The notes: generated by a model not told the origin, from the sequence alone. A stretch of DNA of 64,000 bases from Akkermansiaceae bacterium (GCA_019634595.1 JAHCBC010000003.1:1-64000); one strand, 5' to 3'. Positions 25,112 through 34,481 are shown, counted from the first letter of the stretch. Translations and numbers: made by a program.

Positions 25112-25807
25112 TCAGATCTTCCGCCGGGAGCGTTTGACCAGCAACAAGCCAAACCCTGCCACGGAAAGCAAGCCGAGCGATGGTTCAGGGACGGTGACGA
25201 TCTCGAGCTGGGCACTGGAAGTGGTGAAAGTGACCCTGCGCGGGCCTTGGCTCGTGCTGAGGCCACGGTCCGGGTTGATCCGGAAAAACACCTCGGTCTG
25301 GTTGGGGGTATTCCCCGTGTAGAGGCTCTGGATGAAGTCGGTCACCGTCGCGGTTTTGGTTCCCGTATCCCCAGGACTCGCGAAGGCGTCCATCAGGAAG
25401 ATCTGGGAACCATCGGCCCCAATCTCCGCGAAGAGGGTGGTACCCGTGCCGTCGGGATTGATGGTGGACAGGCCATAAAGATCGACCGCCACGGATCCGC
25501 CGGATGAAGATGAATTTGCGATCAAAATGGAGAATGTCGCGCTCACGATCGGCTCGGAAAGCACAGGCAGGATAAATCCGATGATCAGATTCCGGTTTTC
25601 CCGATTTCCAGCGCCTCCACCGACTCCCGCCTGGCCGTTGGCTGAATCGGCATAATAACCCACGGCCGCGGCTGTCCCCCCCTCGCGCTCACCCACGATC
25701 GAATCCTGGGAGTTCAGCGTTGCCTGGATGGTGGCGGCTCGGGAAACAGCCATGGAACCCAACAGGACGGGGAGGAGGGCAGTCCAGAATTGCATGCATA
25801 AACGCAT
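25112..25807 (-). CDS. PEP-CTERM protein of unknown function
   Basis: The 231-residue protein has a signal peptide ending near 'MAVSRAATIQ'. A beta-rich middle includes 'NLIIGFILPVLSEPIVSATF', 'VAVDLYGLSTINPDGTG' and 'TATVTDFIQSLYTGNT'. The C-terminal PEP-CTERM tail has VPEPSLG, a hydrophobic helix and KRSRRK. The central layout resembles the DNRLRE-like beta-sandwich domain of secreted proteins (strand, then 'TVTDFIQSLYT'), but I only suggest this. The start at 25807 is not preceded by a ribosome site; 25795 is an alternative. It faces the yifB copy 1 relic on the other strand. Confidence 0.75.
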   Translation of the reverse strand: MRLCMQFWTALLPVLLGSMAVSRAATIQATLNSQDSIVGEREGGTAAAVGYYADSANGQAGVGGGAGNRENRNLIIGFILPVLSEPIVSATFSILIANSSSSGGSVAVDLYGLSTINPDGTGTTLFAEIGADGSQIFLMDAFASPGDTGTKTATVTDFIQSLYTGNTPNQTEVFFRINPDRGLSTSQGPRRVTFTTSSAQLEIVTVPEPSLGLLSVAGFGLLLVKRSRRKI

Positions 25808-26024
25808 GACAAAACCGTTGCATGCGATCAATATAAAAAGCGTTGCCTCTGGCTCTGCCGTGAGCGTGGTCGCGGCGTGAACATCACATCACCCACGGAG
25901 AGAAAGCCATGTCATTTCCGCACCATTGCATCCAGAAAGCCGGAAGGCGGGCTTGTGGAGTTTCCCGCATTACGATTGATTCTCCGCCTCCGGTTGTGGG
26001 GCGAGGTCAGATATGGAATGCGGC

Positions 26025-29000
26025 ATGAAACTTGTGATGGGGTTGCTGGCCGGTCTGGCGGGATGCCAGGCTGTGCAGGGAGCCATTTCCAACGCGGACC
26101 TGCAGGATGCGATGGGCAACGTCCCGGGGGTGACATGGTCCGTGGTCAATCCAACCGGAAACGCATGGAGCAGGACCTATGACAGCTACAACCTGAGACC
26201 AGCCGGCTACCGGATGATCGTGAGACGCACGTCCGGGGAAGGCTACTCCTACTACCTCAGCGGCCACGTACAGGGGCCGGGCATCCTGGAGCTGGACCGG
26301 GCGGCGTCGTTGAATTTCCCGACCACGGTGATGATCGATGGCGTCGTGGACGGCGGCATCGCCCCGGACCGTGACCACACGGACAGGGTGTATGTTCCGG
26401 CGGGCACGCACGAGGTGACGTGGATGATGACCGCGGGCGATTCCAGCTCCTATGCGGAGACCACATTCGGCAGGGGGCGCTGGCAACCGGGTATGGTGCT
26501 GCCCCTGGCTGCGGGGGAGGCGGACGGCAGTGTGGTGCTGGGTGGCGCGGGCTGGCAGGGACTGTCCGGCTGGCCTGACGGGAGTGGCAACGCCGCATGG
26601 TCCGGGCTGCTGCATGCGGTGCCAAATACCGGTGCCAGCGTGCCGAAAATCCTCAGGGGTGACACGGAGGGTGCCGGGGTGGTGCGCTTCCGCTATCTGG
26701 CCAGGGGAAAGGAAGCCCGCGTGCGCACGGACGCGGGCACGTGGGTGAATCTTCCCTACAAGGACAGTTGGTCCACCGGGTTCGTCCCCGTGAGGGGGGC
26801 TGGTCCCCACAGCATCGAATGGGAGGCCTCCGGAGCGGTGGACACACGGCGGGTGCCCGCGGATGTGGCCGTCCGTGACGTGAAGCGGGTGGCGGAGGTG
26901 GATTTCGCGACGGCGCTGGATGCCCCGCATCTGACGTTCACCGAAACTCCCAACAACACCAGCCGCCCCTTTGGCGCGGAGATGGAGGGCACGCGCGGCG
27001 GCTCCGGAGTGGTGGTGGGCTATCGCAGCGGGGTGGACTTCGTGTTGGCGGAGAGGTCCCTGGTGAAGATCCGGGAGACGGGTGGAGGGAGGTTCTTCGG
27101 TGGAGGTGCCCTTTCGAATCCCTGGGCGCTGGCGCTCCAGTCGGATGTGCTTTCCTCCGAGACGCTGCCGGACGGCGAGTGGACCACACGCTGCTACCTG
27201 CTGCCACCGGGCACCTACACTCTGGGCGCGATGTCGGAGGCACGGGTGGACTACATCGAGATCGTCCCGCACGTCACATCGCTGGCGGACGCGCTGGGAC
27301 TGCCGGAGGGCGGCTTCAGCGTGGGTGGTGACGCACCGTGGACCATCGTGCCACAGTCCACTTCCGGGAACTATGAGGCCTACCTCTCCCTCACCGGAGC
27401 CGCGGATGAAGGCTGGATCGAGCACGAGGTGACGGGGCCGGCGGAGGTTTCCTTCAACTACCATGGTTATTCGAATTCCACAGGTCCGCTAAAGGTGCTG
27501 GTGGATGGGAAAGCCTGCTGGGATTCCAGCCTGTCGCACCTGACGAACAAGGCGGCGACCGCGCTCATCGAAGTCCCGGCCGGGACGCACACCATCCGCT
27601 ACCTGGCGGAACGGAGCGCCCCTTACTTCGGGGATGTGAGCGCCAGGGTATCGGCCATCCGCGTGGTGCCACTGCCGGAGGGCGGGGTGATCGGGGAAAG
27701 CGTCGGCGCGGCCGTCATCTCCGGACGTAACGGAACATGGAATGGCGTGACGGGGCTGGGCGGGGACCCGGCGGAGGCCCTGGTCCCTGCATCGAAGTGG
27801 GACTACTATGGGGAGAAGCCACGGCTGCGCATTCCCTTCACCGGTCCGGGCACCGTCCGGTTCAGGAGCCATTTCCCCGTTTCCACGGCATCATCGAATG
27901 CGGGCATCGGTGCCCAGCTTTCCTTTTCCTCCAGTCACAGGGTGTCCGTGGTCCGGTCCGGCAGTGACGGCCATGGATGGAAGAACCACTCCCTGTGGCT
28001 GCCACCGGGAGACCACCACCTCACCATGGAGGCCAGGGGCGTGTTGGAAGACACCTCGCGCATGGCGCTCAGCGCACTGGAGTTCCAGGCGGACCCGGTG
28101 ATGCCGGCGATGGACGTCCTAGGGATCGAAGGAGTTTCCCCGACGTTCAGCCCGGCGGACCAACCATGGGTGGGCACCTTGAAGACCGGAGCGTCAAAGC
28201 CGGTGCTGGTGTCCCCTGCCGCCCTCAGCACGACGCCGCGGAAGATGCAGATCACCCTGACTGCGCCGGGGGAGTTTTCATTCGAGTGGGAAAAGCTCGC
28301 GGCCGGCACGCCGACCGGCACCTTCCGGGTGAACGGACAGACCATCGCGACGGCGCCCGACTCCGTCCAGCTCCGGCGGAAAGTCACCACCTTCATCAAC
28401 CAGGATGGGCCTGTGACGCTGGAGTGGGAGATCTCCACCTACTGGGACTATGGTGGATGGCTGGAGCTGGGGGCCTTTTCATGGAAGCCATGGCCGGAGA
28501 AGCCCCTGGCGGCATCGCTGGATGCGGGGGATCTCACCTGGAGCACCCCGGCGGAGCACCCCGTGACCGGCCGGGACACGCCGGGAGCCGTGGGTGACAC
28601 CGCGGCGAACGTGCGCCTCCCGGACGGGCAGACCACCTGGCTGGAGACGACCGTCGAGGGAGCCGGGCTGCTGGATTTCTCCGTCCTTTCTTCGACCGCG
28701 ACCGGTGGGATGGATCCCTGGAACAGCGGGATCGGCATACGGGTGCTGGTCGATGGAAAGGTGATCCAGGAACCCTGGCGCAAGGTGGAGCCCATGCTGG
28801 TGATGGGCGACGGAACGCACACGATTCGGATCGAGTTTTCCGCCTACTGGGGGGGCGGATCCACCCCCAAGGCCCTGGCGGTGGACAACGTGAGCTGGGT
28901 GCCACGGGGGGCCATCGCCCCCGGCGAGGGTTGGTCCTCCAGCGTGCCGGAGGCGCTCGCCGTGTTTCCCTCGTTGGGGGAAAATGGAGCGGATGGCATC

Positions 29001-30917
29001 ATCCTGCTGACGAAATCCGGCGAGGATCGCTGGATCGAACGGGAGGTCACCGGACCTGGCAGGCTGTCCTGGCGGGAGAACCGCACGACGGGCGAGGGCA
29101 CACTGACCACCTGGAGCAGAAAGGTGGACGGCCTGGACGTGGGCGTGCTCGTCTACGATTATCAGGATACGTGGATGTCCTCCTCCATGGACATTCCGAC
29201 CGGCACGCATCGGGTCAGGTTTTCGCTGGAGACGGAGATCACAGGGGATGATCCGGATGCGGTGAAGCTGCCCATTTGGATCATCAGCGGGATGACCTTC
29301 ACGCCCGGCGTCTCACCGCTGATGGAGGGACTGGATCATCAGGACGCGCTGTGGTTCTCCACGGGCGTGGATTCGGGAACCCATGTGCCCGCCGCCGATG
29401 CCCATGACCAGGAGGACAAGTGGTCCCCCGGCAGGGAAAGCGTGCTCTATCTCCTCAATCCGGGCCCAGACTGGATGCAGGCGTCCAGTGACATCAACGG
29501 AGGCCCGGGCGAGCCACCGCTCCGCCGGTCCAGGTTCATCGCCCCCCGGTCCGCCGTTTTCTGGAACGACGCCATCGACGGAAACGACGTCGTGCTGGTG
29601 GATCGCTTCCGCTCGCAGCCGCTCGGCGAGACCACGCTGGAGGAAGCGCTGGACCTGCCACGGGCGATGGAACCCGCAAGCTGGCGCGGATTCTCTTTCC
29701 TCGGGGACGACAGGCAGGATTTCCCGGAAGATGCCGCCGTTTCCCTGGCTCCCCCGGATGACCGCTCCGGCATGTCCACCGTGGTCGATGGTCCCGCCAA
29801 GGTGCGCTTCCGCTGGAGATGCGATGCCAGGACAAAGCTGATCGCCGGGATCGACGGACGGGAAGCGCCGCTTGCCCCCGCCGGTGCGGAGTGGACCGCG
29901 GTGGAACTGGACGTCCCGCCCGGAACCCATGTCATCTCCTGGCACCATCTCTCCCTCGGCAACTTCTACTTTGACCCCCCATTGGCGTTGGTGGACGCGC
30001 TCGAAATCGAAACAGTCCCCACAAGGACTCCCGGTGAGATCGTGACCCTGGCGGGCATTCCCGCACTGCCGGTGGAAGCTGGTGCGGGATGGTCCGTCGG
30101 ATACTGGTACGGCCCGAGCGGACCGGCCGAGTCGCTGGCGACCAACTCCAGCGACGGCGCGCTGAAGCTGGATGTGGAAGGTCCGCTCATCCTTTCCTTC
30201 CGGCCCTGGATCAGCCAGAGACAGCCCCTGATCTCCGGGCAGGTCCCCACCGTGCCTGACTGGGCGGGCAACATCATGGAATATGGGCTGGAAGTGAAGA
30301 TGGACGGGGAGTTGCTCAGGGAATTCCCGATCGTGTTCTCCGGCAACCTGTCCGAGATCCTGCTGCCAGCTGGTCCCCATGAAATATCATGGCGTCTGGT
30401 GGCAAAGCTGTATGATCCCGTCACGCAAGTGATTACCGCGGTCCCCGTCTGGCACGACTTCGACTACGACGTTGGCATCAGGGATCTCCAGACCACCTCT
30501 CCGGCGGATCATTTCCGGAACTGGAAGGACACCCACGGCCTGACCGGGGAAAACTCCGGTCCGAATGATGATGCGGACGGGGACGGCCTGACGAACTTCA
30601 TGGAGTACGCCTATGGATTGAACCCGCGGGATCGCTACTCATGGACTTGGGGGCTGTGGACATGGCTTTCCGCGGATGACATCGCCGGCACAGGAACCCC
30701 GCCCGGACAGCTTCACTTTTACGTCTCGGCGGAATATACCCTGCCTCATGTGGAATCCGTGCTGGAGGAAAGCAGTGACCTGAAAACATGGAGAAAAGTG
30801 AGCGACACAACTTCTCCGAAAACCAGCTCCTTGCCGCTCTCGAAAATATTCTCCTACCCCGTGACCCCGGAGGATCCGGCGAGGTTCTTCCGCATCCGGA
30901 TGGTGGTGCCGGAGTGA
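26025..30917 (+). CDS. Giant secreted multi-domain beta-sandwich repeat protein
   Basis: The 1630-residue protein has a short signal peptide (MKLVMGLLAGLAGCQAVQG). About ten copies follow of a module with a 'GPGxVxFR' strand, an 'LxVxVDGK' strand and a closing 'PAGTHTIRW'-like strand. Examples are PAGTHEVTW, PAGTHTIRY, GDGTHTIRI, PTGTHRVRF, PPGTHVISW and PAGPHEISW. Spacing is roughly 90-240 residues. Near the C-terminus 'DDADGDGLTNFMEYAYGLNP' is the calcium-binding-like linker common in secreted proteins of this phylum, followed by a final domain with 'RFFRIRM'. It is probably extracellular and adhesive or carbohydrate-binding. No catalytic motif was seen. A start at 26013 is also possible. 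Confidence 0.8.
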   Translation: MKLVMGLLAGLAGCQAVQGAISNADLQDAMGNVPGVTWSVVNPTGNAWSRTYDSYNLRPAGYRMIVRRTSGEGYSYYLSGHVQGPGILELDRAASLNFPTTVMIDGVVDGGIAPDRDHTDRVYVPAGTHEVTWMMTAGDSSSYAETTFGRGRWQPGMVLPLAAGEADGSVVLGGAGWQGLSGWPDGSGNAAWSGLLHAVPNTGASVPKILRGDTEGAGVVRFRYLARGKEARVRTDAGTWVNLPYKDSWSTGFVPVRGAGPHSIEWEASGAVDTRRVPADVAVRDVKRVAEVDFATALDAPHLTFTETPNNTSRPFGAEMEGTRGGSGVVVGYRSGVDFVLAERSLVKIRETGGGRFFGGGALSNPWALALQSDVLSSETLPDGEWTTRCYLLPPGTYTLGAMSEARVDYIEIVPHVTSLADALGLPEGGFSVGGDAPWTIVPQSTSGNYEAYLSLTGAADEGWIEHEVTGPAEVSFNYHGYSNSTGPLKVLVDGKACWDSSLSHLTNKAATALIEVPAGTHTIRYLAERSAPYFGDVSARVSAIRVVPLPEGGVIGESVGAAVISGRNGTWNGVTGLGGDPAEALVPASKWDYYGEKPRLRIPFTGPGTVRFRSHFPVSTASSNAGIGAQLSFSSSHRVSVVRSGSDGHGWKNHSLWLPPGDHHLTMEARGVLEDTSRMALSALEFQADPVMPAMDVLGIEGVSPTFSPADQPWVGTLKTGASKPVLVSPAALSTTPRKMQITLTAPGEFSFEWEKLAAGTPTGTFRVNGQTIATAPDSVQLRRKVTTFINQDGPVTLEWEISTYWDYGGWLELGAFSWKPWPEKPLAASLDAGDLTWSTPAEHPVTGRDTPGAVGDTAANVRLPDGQTTWLETTVEGAGLLDFSVLSSTATGGMDPWNSGIGIRVLVDGKVIQEPWRKVEPMLVMGDGTHTIRIEFSAYWGGGSTPKALAVDNVSWVPRGAIAPGEGWSSSVPEALAVFPSLGENGADGIILLTKSGEDRWIEREVTGPGRLSWRENRTTGEGTLTTWSRKVDGLDVGVLVYDYQDTWMSSSMDIPTGTHRVRFSLETEITGDDPDAVKLPIWIISGMTFTPGVSPLMEGLDHQDALWFSTGVDSGTHVPAADAHDQEDKWSPGRESVLYLLNPGPDWMQASSDINGGPGEPPLRRSRFIAPRSAVFWNDAIDGNDVVLVDRFRSQPLGETTLEEALDLPRAMEPASWRGFSFLGDDRQDFPEDAAVSLAPPDDRSGMSTVVDGPAKVRFRWRCDARTKLIAGIDGREAPLAPAGAEWTAVELDVPPGTHVISWHHLSLGNFYFDPPLALVDALEIETVPTRTPGEIVTLAGIPALPVEAGAGWSVGYWYGPSGPAESLATNSSDGALKLDVEGPLILSFRPWISQRQPLISGQVPTVPDWAGNIMEYGLEVKMDGELLREFPIVFSGNLSEILLPAGPHEISWRLVAKLYDPVTQVITAVPVWHDFDYDVGIRDLQTTSPADHFRNWKDTHGLTGENSGPNDDADGDGLTNFMEYAYGLNPRDRYSWTWGLWTWLSADDIAGTGTPPGQLHFYVSAEYTLPHVESVLEESSDLKTWRKVSDTTSPKTSSLPLSKIFSYPVTPEDPARFFRIRMVVPE

Positions 30918-31091
30918 CGGTGAGGGGGCCCGTGAAGGCCGGAGTCCGCATTTCCGGAACCTATTCCGCTTGGAAGGTGAAGCGTATTGTCGGAATGCGA
31001 TGACACTTTCCCGGCGAAGTCTTTCGCTTCCCCGTCATGTGGATGAACGGTGAAAGGAGTGCAACGTGGTCCTGGTTTTCATGGTAACCCA

Positions 31092-33053
31092 ATGAAAGCC
31101 AAATCACCGTTCGCTACCGTGGCCACGTTCTGGAAGTCTTTCACCCTCGCCGCGCTCGTGGCCTCCCCGGCGGGCGCACGGGCCGACGAGCTGTTGATTG
31201 ATGCCGAGAGCTTCTCCGACCTCGGGGGCTGGGTCGTGGACCAACAGTCGATGGACCAGATGGGCTCACCCTATCTCATGGCCCATGGACTGGGGGAGGC
31301 GGTCACGGACGCCCGGACCACCTTCCAGATCCGCAAGGGAGGGAAACATCGGGTATGGGTCCGCACCCGCGACTGGGTGGGGAAATGGAAGGGCGACGAG
31401 TTCAAGGGGCCGATGAAAGCCAGCGGCTCGCCCGGTATTTTCAACGTGGTCATGGACGGACGCCCGCTCGAAATCCTCTTCGGCGAGAAAGGCGCCGAAT
31501 GGCATTGGCAGGACGGCGGCACCGTCGAGCTGGCCGCCGGGGAGCACCAGCTCGCCCTGCGTGACTTGACCGGTTTCAACGGACGCTGCGACGCCATCCT
31601 TCTGAGCGATGCCCCCGGCTTCGTGCCCGGCGGGTCGCTCGCGGAGATCCAGACCCTGCGCGACCGCCTCCTGCCCCAACAGCAGGTGGTGGTGGAAAAG
31701 GGCGGCTACGATCTGGTTGTCGTCGGCGGAGGCATGGCGGGCATCTGCGCCGCCGTCAGCGCAGCCCGCTATGGCTGCAATGTGGCCTTGATCCAGGACC
31801 GCCCCATCCTGGGAGGGAACAACAGCTCCGAGGTCCGCGTCGGCCTTTCCGGACTGATCCGCAAGAAGCCCTACCCGGAGCTCGGGAACTTGGTCGAGCA
31901 ACTGGGGCCGGTGGGGCACTGGAACCTATGGGAAGCCAACCGGCAGCCGGAACTGGAGTATAGCAAGGAGATCCTGGCCATCATCAAAAAACATCCCGAG
32001 AAGAAGGAGCACAACGCCGGGGACGCCTCGAACTACCAGGACGACAAGAAGCTCAAATACGTCCTCGCGGAGAAGAACATCACCCTGCTGCTCAACACCA
32101 GGGCCAACGGAGTGGAGATGAAGGACGGCAGGATCGCCTCCGTGCTGGCGCAGGACACCCGCAGCGGACAGAAGATGAAAATTTCCGGGCGGATCTTCGC
32201 CGACTGCACCGGCGACGGAAACCTCGGCTACCTCGCCAAGGCGGACTACCGGATCGGCCGCGAGTCGAAGACCCACACCGAGGAGGAGCTGGCCCCATCG
32301 GTGGAGGACGATCTCGTGATGGGCACCTCCGTCCAGTGGAACACCCGGGTGGAGGAAGATGCGTCCGCTTTCCCGGAAGTCACCTGGGGCATCGGTTTCA
32401 CCGAGGAAACCTGCGTTGAAACCGTCCGCGGCGACTGGGACTGGGAAACGGGGTCACACCTCAACAACGCGACGCAGATGGAGGAAGTCCGTGACTACGC
32501 GCTGCGCGTGGTCTTCGGAAACTGGAGCGTGCTCAAAAACAGCTCTGATCCCGCACGCCGGAAGAAGTTCGCCAACCGGAAGCTCAACTGGGTCGCCTAC
32601 ATCGGCGGCAAGCGCGAATCCCGGCGCCTGATGGGGGAGTTCGTCCTCAGACAGCAGGACGTCGTCGGGGGCATCCCCTACCCCGATGCCTCCGTGACCA
32701 CCACCTGGACCATCGACCTGCACTACCCGAAGCAACCGCTCTGCGCCTGCGATGCCTTCCAGTCGAAGGCCAGCCACGTCAAGATCGATCCCTATCCCAT
32801 CCCCTACCGCTGTTTCTATTCACGCAATGTGCCCAACCTCATGATGGCGGGGCGGAACATCAGCGTCACCCACGTCGCCCTGGGCACCGTGCGCGTCATG
32901 AGGACCACCGGCATGATGGGCGAGGTCGTCGGCATGGCCAATGCCATCATGAAGGAACACCAGTGCCTGCCCAAGGACGTCTATACCGATCACCTCGCAC
33001 AGTTGAAGCGGCTCATGACCGAAGGCGTCCCCGGAGCACCGAAGCTCAAGTGA
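31092..33053 (+). CDS. Secreted FAD-dependent oxidoreductase with N-terminal beta-sandwich module
   Basis: The 653-residue protein starts at 31092 with a signal peptide ending near 'SPAGARADE'. Residues about 30-190 form a carbohydrate-binding-like beta-sandwich ('HRVWVRTRDWVGKWKGDEF', 'VELAAGEHQLALRDL'). Then comes the FAD domain: 'YDLVVVGGGMAGICAAVSAA', 'GRIFADCTGDGNLGYLAKAD' and C-terminal 'NLMMAGRNISVTHVALGTVR'. This FAD_oxidored type is frequent in carbohydrate clusters of Verrucomicrobiota and Planctomycetota. It is related to the cytoplasmic protein at 18698-20110 but is larger and exported. No Tat motif is evident, which is unusual for a protein with a bound flavin. Substrate unknown. 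Confidence 0.82.
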   Translation: MKAKSPFATVATFWKSFTLAALVASPAGARADELLIDAESFSDLGGWVVDQQSMDQMGSPYLMAHGLGEAVTDARTTFQIRKGGKHRVWVRTRDWVGKWKGDEFKGPMKASGSPGIFNVVMDGRPLEILFGEKGAEWHWQDGGTVELAAGEHQLALRDLTGFNGRCDAILLSDAPGFVPGGSLAEIQTLRDRLLPQQQVVVEKGGYDLVVVGGGMAGICAAVSAARYGCNVALIQDRPILGGNNSSEVRVGLSGLIRKKPYPELGNLVEQLGPVGHWNLWEANRQPELEYSKEILAIIKKHPEKKEHNAGDASNYQDDKKLKYVLAEKNITLLLNTRANGVEMKDGRIASVLAQDTRSGQKMKISGRIFADCTGDGNLGYLAKADYRIGRESKTHTEEELAPSVEDDLVMGTSVQWNTRVEEDASAFPEVTWGIGFTEETCVETVRGDWDWETGSHLNNATQMEEVRDYALRVVFGNWSVLKNSSDPARRKKFANRKLNWVAYIGGKRESRRLMGEFVLRQQDVVGGIPYPDASVTTTWTIDLHYPKQPLCACDAFQSKASHVKIDPYPIPYRCFYSRNVPNLMMAGRNISVTHVALGTVRVMRTTGMMGEVVGMANAIMKEHQCLPKDVYTDHLAQLKRLMTEGVPGAPKLK

Positions 33054-33084
33054 TCCCGGATCCAGACGGGTGGCGGGAAAGGCT

Positions 33085-33200
33085 CGGCAGATGATCGAAA
33101 ACCACCGCCAGCGCCCACGACCGCATCCTGAAATTCGCCCGCACCCAGGTGGCCCCCGGCGACTCCGCTCCCAGGATGATCTGGAGGAATCCGCTGGATC
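33085..33200 (+). pseudogene. Decayed 3' copy of yifB (copy 2)
   Basis: A short stretch matches yifB in two joined pieces: the 'QIENYRQR' codons (yifB about 3523-3549) run directly into the '[11 protein letters not shown]' codons (about 3830 onward), with further small changes after that. The join removes about 280 bases. It shares CCACCGCC with copy 1 where yifB has CTACCGCC, so it may derive from a copy-1-like sequence. It is in the same orientation as yifB. The remaining part of 33054-33345 has no gene that I can support. Confidence 0.7.
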
Positions 33201-33345
33201 AGCTGCCGGGGTAGCGGAATGGCTGCGCCATTCCGTCAGGGAAAACCCACGGACCTCCCACCGTTCCGCTTGGTGAAAAGATCCCATCCATGATCCGGAA
33301 GCGCGGCATCCGGAGAACCGGAGAAGGAAAGCGCCCTCATCAAAA

Positions 33346-33379
33346 TGAAAAACCCCCATCCCGTGAAAGGATGGGGGTT
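33346..33379 (-). terminator. Rho-independent terminator of the HU gene
   Basis: A perfect 11-bp stem (AACCCCCATCC, 33351-33361, with GGATGGGGGTT, 33369-33379) has a 7-base loop. On the minus strand it is followed by TTTTTCATTTT. It lies 27 bases after the HU stop. Confidence 0.85.
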
Positions 33380-33405
33380 CAGGATGATTTATCCGAAGGT
33401 CAGGC

Positions 33406-33738
33406 TCAGAGAACCATCTCCTTGAGCTTCTTCAGCGGGCGGACCTTCACGGCGACGGATGCCGGGCGGGCCTTGAAGGTGACTTCTTCCTTCGTGAACG
33501 GGCTGATCCCCTTGCGGGCCTTCACCGCCGGTTTCTTGACCGTGCTGATCTTGAGAAGGCCCGGAAGGACGAACTCGCCGACGGACTTTTTGTTCACGTG
33601 GAGCTGGATCACTTCGGCGAGGCTGTCGAGAACCGCGGAGACCTCTTTCTTGGCAACGCCGGTGCTGGCGGAGATGTGCTCGAGGATCTGGGTCTTGTTG
33701 AACTTGGATTCAGTGGAAGTTGATTTCTTGGCAGGCAT
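33406..33738 (-). CDS. HU/IHF-family DNA-binding protein
   Basis: From the ATG at 33738 (MPAKKSTS) the protein has 110 residues and fits the HU fold. Helices 'NKTQILEHISASTGVAKKEV' and 'VLDSLAEVIQLHV' are followed by the strands and DNA-binding arm 'FVLPGLLKISTVKKPAVKAR' and 'KARPASVAVKVRP'. HU proteins bend and compact DNA. It is divergent from the usual HU in its arm and has Lys-rich ends. A longer in-frame start at 33777 is unlikely. No ribosome site precedes the ATG. Upstream on the minus strand TTGACA lies at 33773-33768, and the implied transcript start is close to the ATG. A terminator follows. Confidence 0.87.
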   Translation of the reverse strand: MPAKKSTSTESKFNKTQILEHISASTGVAKKEVSAVLDSLAEVIQLHVNKKSVGEFVLPGLLKISTVKKPAVKARKGISPFTKEEVTFKARPASVAVKVRPLKKLKEMVL

Positions 33739-33949
33739 GTTGGAAATGCGCCCGCTTCCGGGTTGATTGTCAAGCATGACACGATGCGCCAGCGCACACT
33801 CCGCGGGTTAAAGCTCCATTTTCCGCCTGGCAGCGGTTTCCAGTCCCATTTTCCGGCTCCCGGTGCACCTCCCTCCCCCCACGAAAGAGTCATTTTCCGG
33901 CACCGGGAAATCCCTTGTGGTCCGGGGAAATCCCGCTAATTTCCCCCTC

Positions 33950-34444
33950 ATGTCCAAGACCATTTCCACCCTGAGCTTCAAGTCGCTGCTCGGCGCCTTC
34001 GCCCTCGCAGCCGCCTCCCTTTCCGGCCACGCCCTCGCCGCCGAGGCCAACACCAAGTGCCCGATGATGACCGACGAGGACGTCGAGGCCGAGAAGGTCG
34101 TCGAGTTCAAAGGCAACAAGATCCTCATGTGCTGCGGCAAGTGCGAGAAGGCATGGGATGCCGCAAGCGACGCAGGCAAAGCCTACTGGGTGAAAGCCGG
34201 CATCGAGGAAGGCGTCCTCCCCCAACTGAAGGGCAAAGAAAAGGAACTCGGACTGGAGGACATCAAGCTCCAGGAGCAGAAGTACAGCGCCATCAGCTTC
34301 AAGACCATCGTCACCCCTGAAAGCCCGACCGTTGAATACAACGGCAAGAAATACTTCGTCTTCAACGCGAAGGAGCAGGAGAAGTGGGCGAAGGATCCGG
34401 AAGGTGCCTACAAGAAGGCCGTTGACGCCGGCGTGATCAAGTGA
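33950..34444 (+). CDS. Exported protein with tandem YHS-like domains, first one cysteine-rich
   Basis: The 164-residue protein has a signal peptide (to about residue 31, 'HALAAEA'). A YHS-like unit follows with 'CPMMTDEDV' and 'VVEFKGNKILMCCGKCEKAW', then a second unit with the same shape but no cysteines ('VEYNGKKYFVFNAKEQEKW', 'DPEGAYKKAVDAG'). YHS and TRASH-like cysteine motifs bind metals such as copper in periplasmic proteins. The CP(x)n-CCxxC arrangement suggests metal binding by the first domain only. Start 33950 gives the signal peptide; the upstream in-frame ATG does not. It has no Shine-Dalgarno sequence and is followed by a strong terminator. It is divergent from the HU gene. Confidence 0.72.
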   Translation: MSKTISTLSFKSLLGAFALAAASLSGHALAAEANTKCPMMTDEDVEAEKVVEFKGNKILMCCGKCEKAWDAASDAGKAYWVKAGIEEGVLPQLKGKEKELGLEDIKLQEQKYSAISFKTIVTPESPTVEYNGKKYFVFNAKEQEKWAKDPEGAYKKAVDAGVIK

Positions 34445-34481
34445 CGGAGCGCCGGATTCATCCGGCATCCACCTCTTTCCA

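Noticed and set aside
3957..33405. Integrase, recombinase or transposase genes expected if the yifB relics mark islands
   Set aside because: No protein in this interval shows tyrosine- or serine-recombinase or DDE motifs, so the island idea rests on repeats alone.
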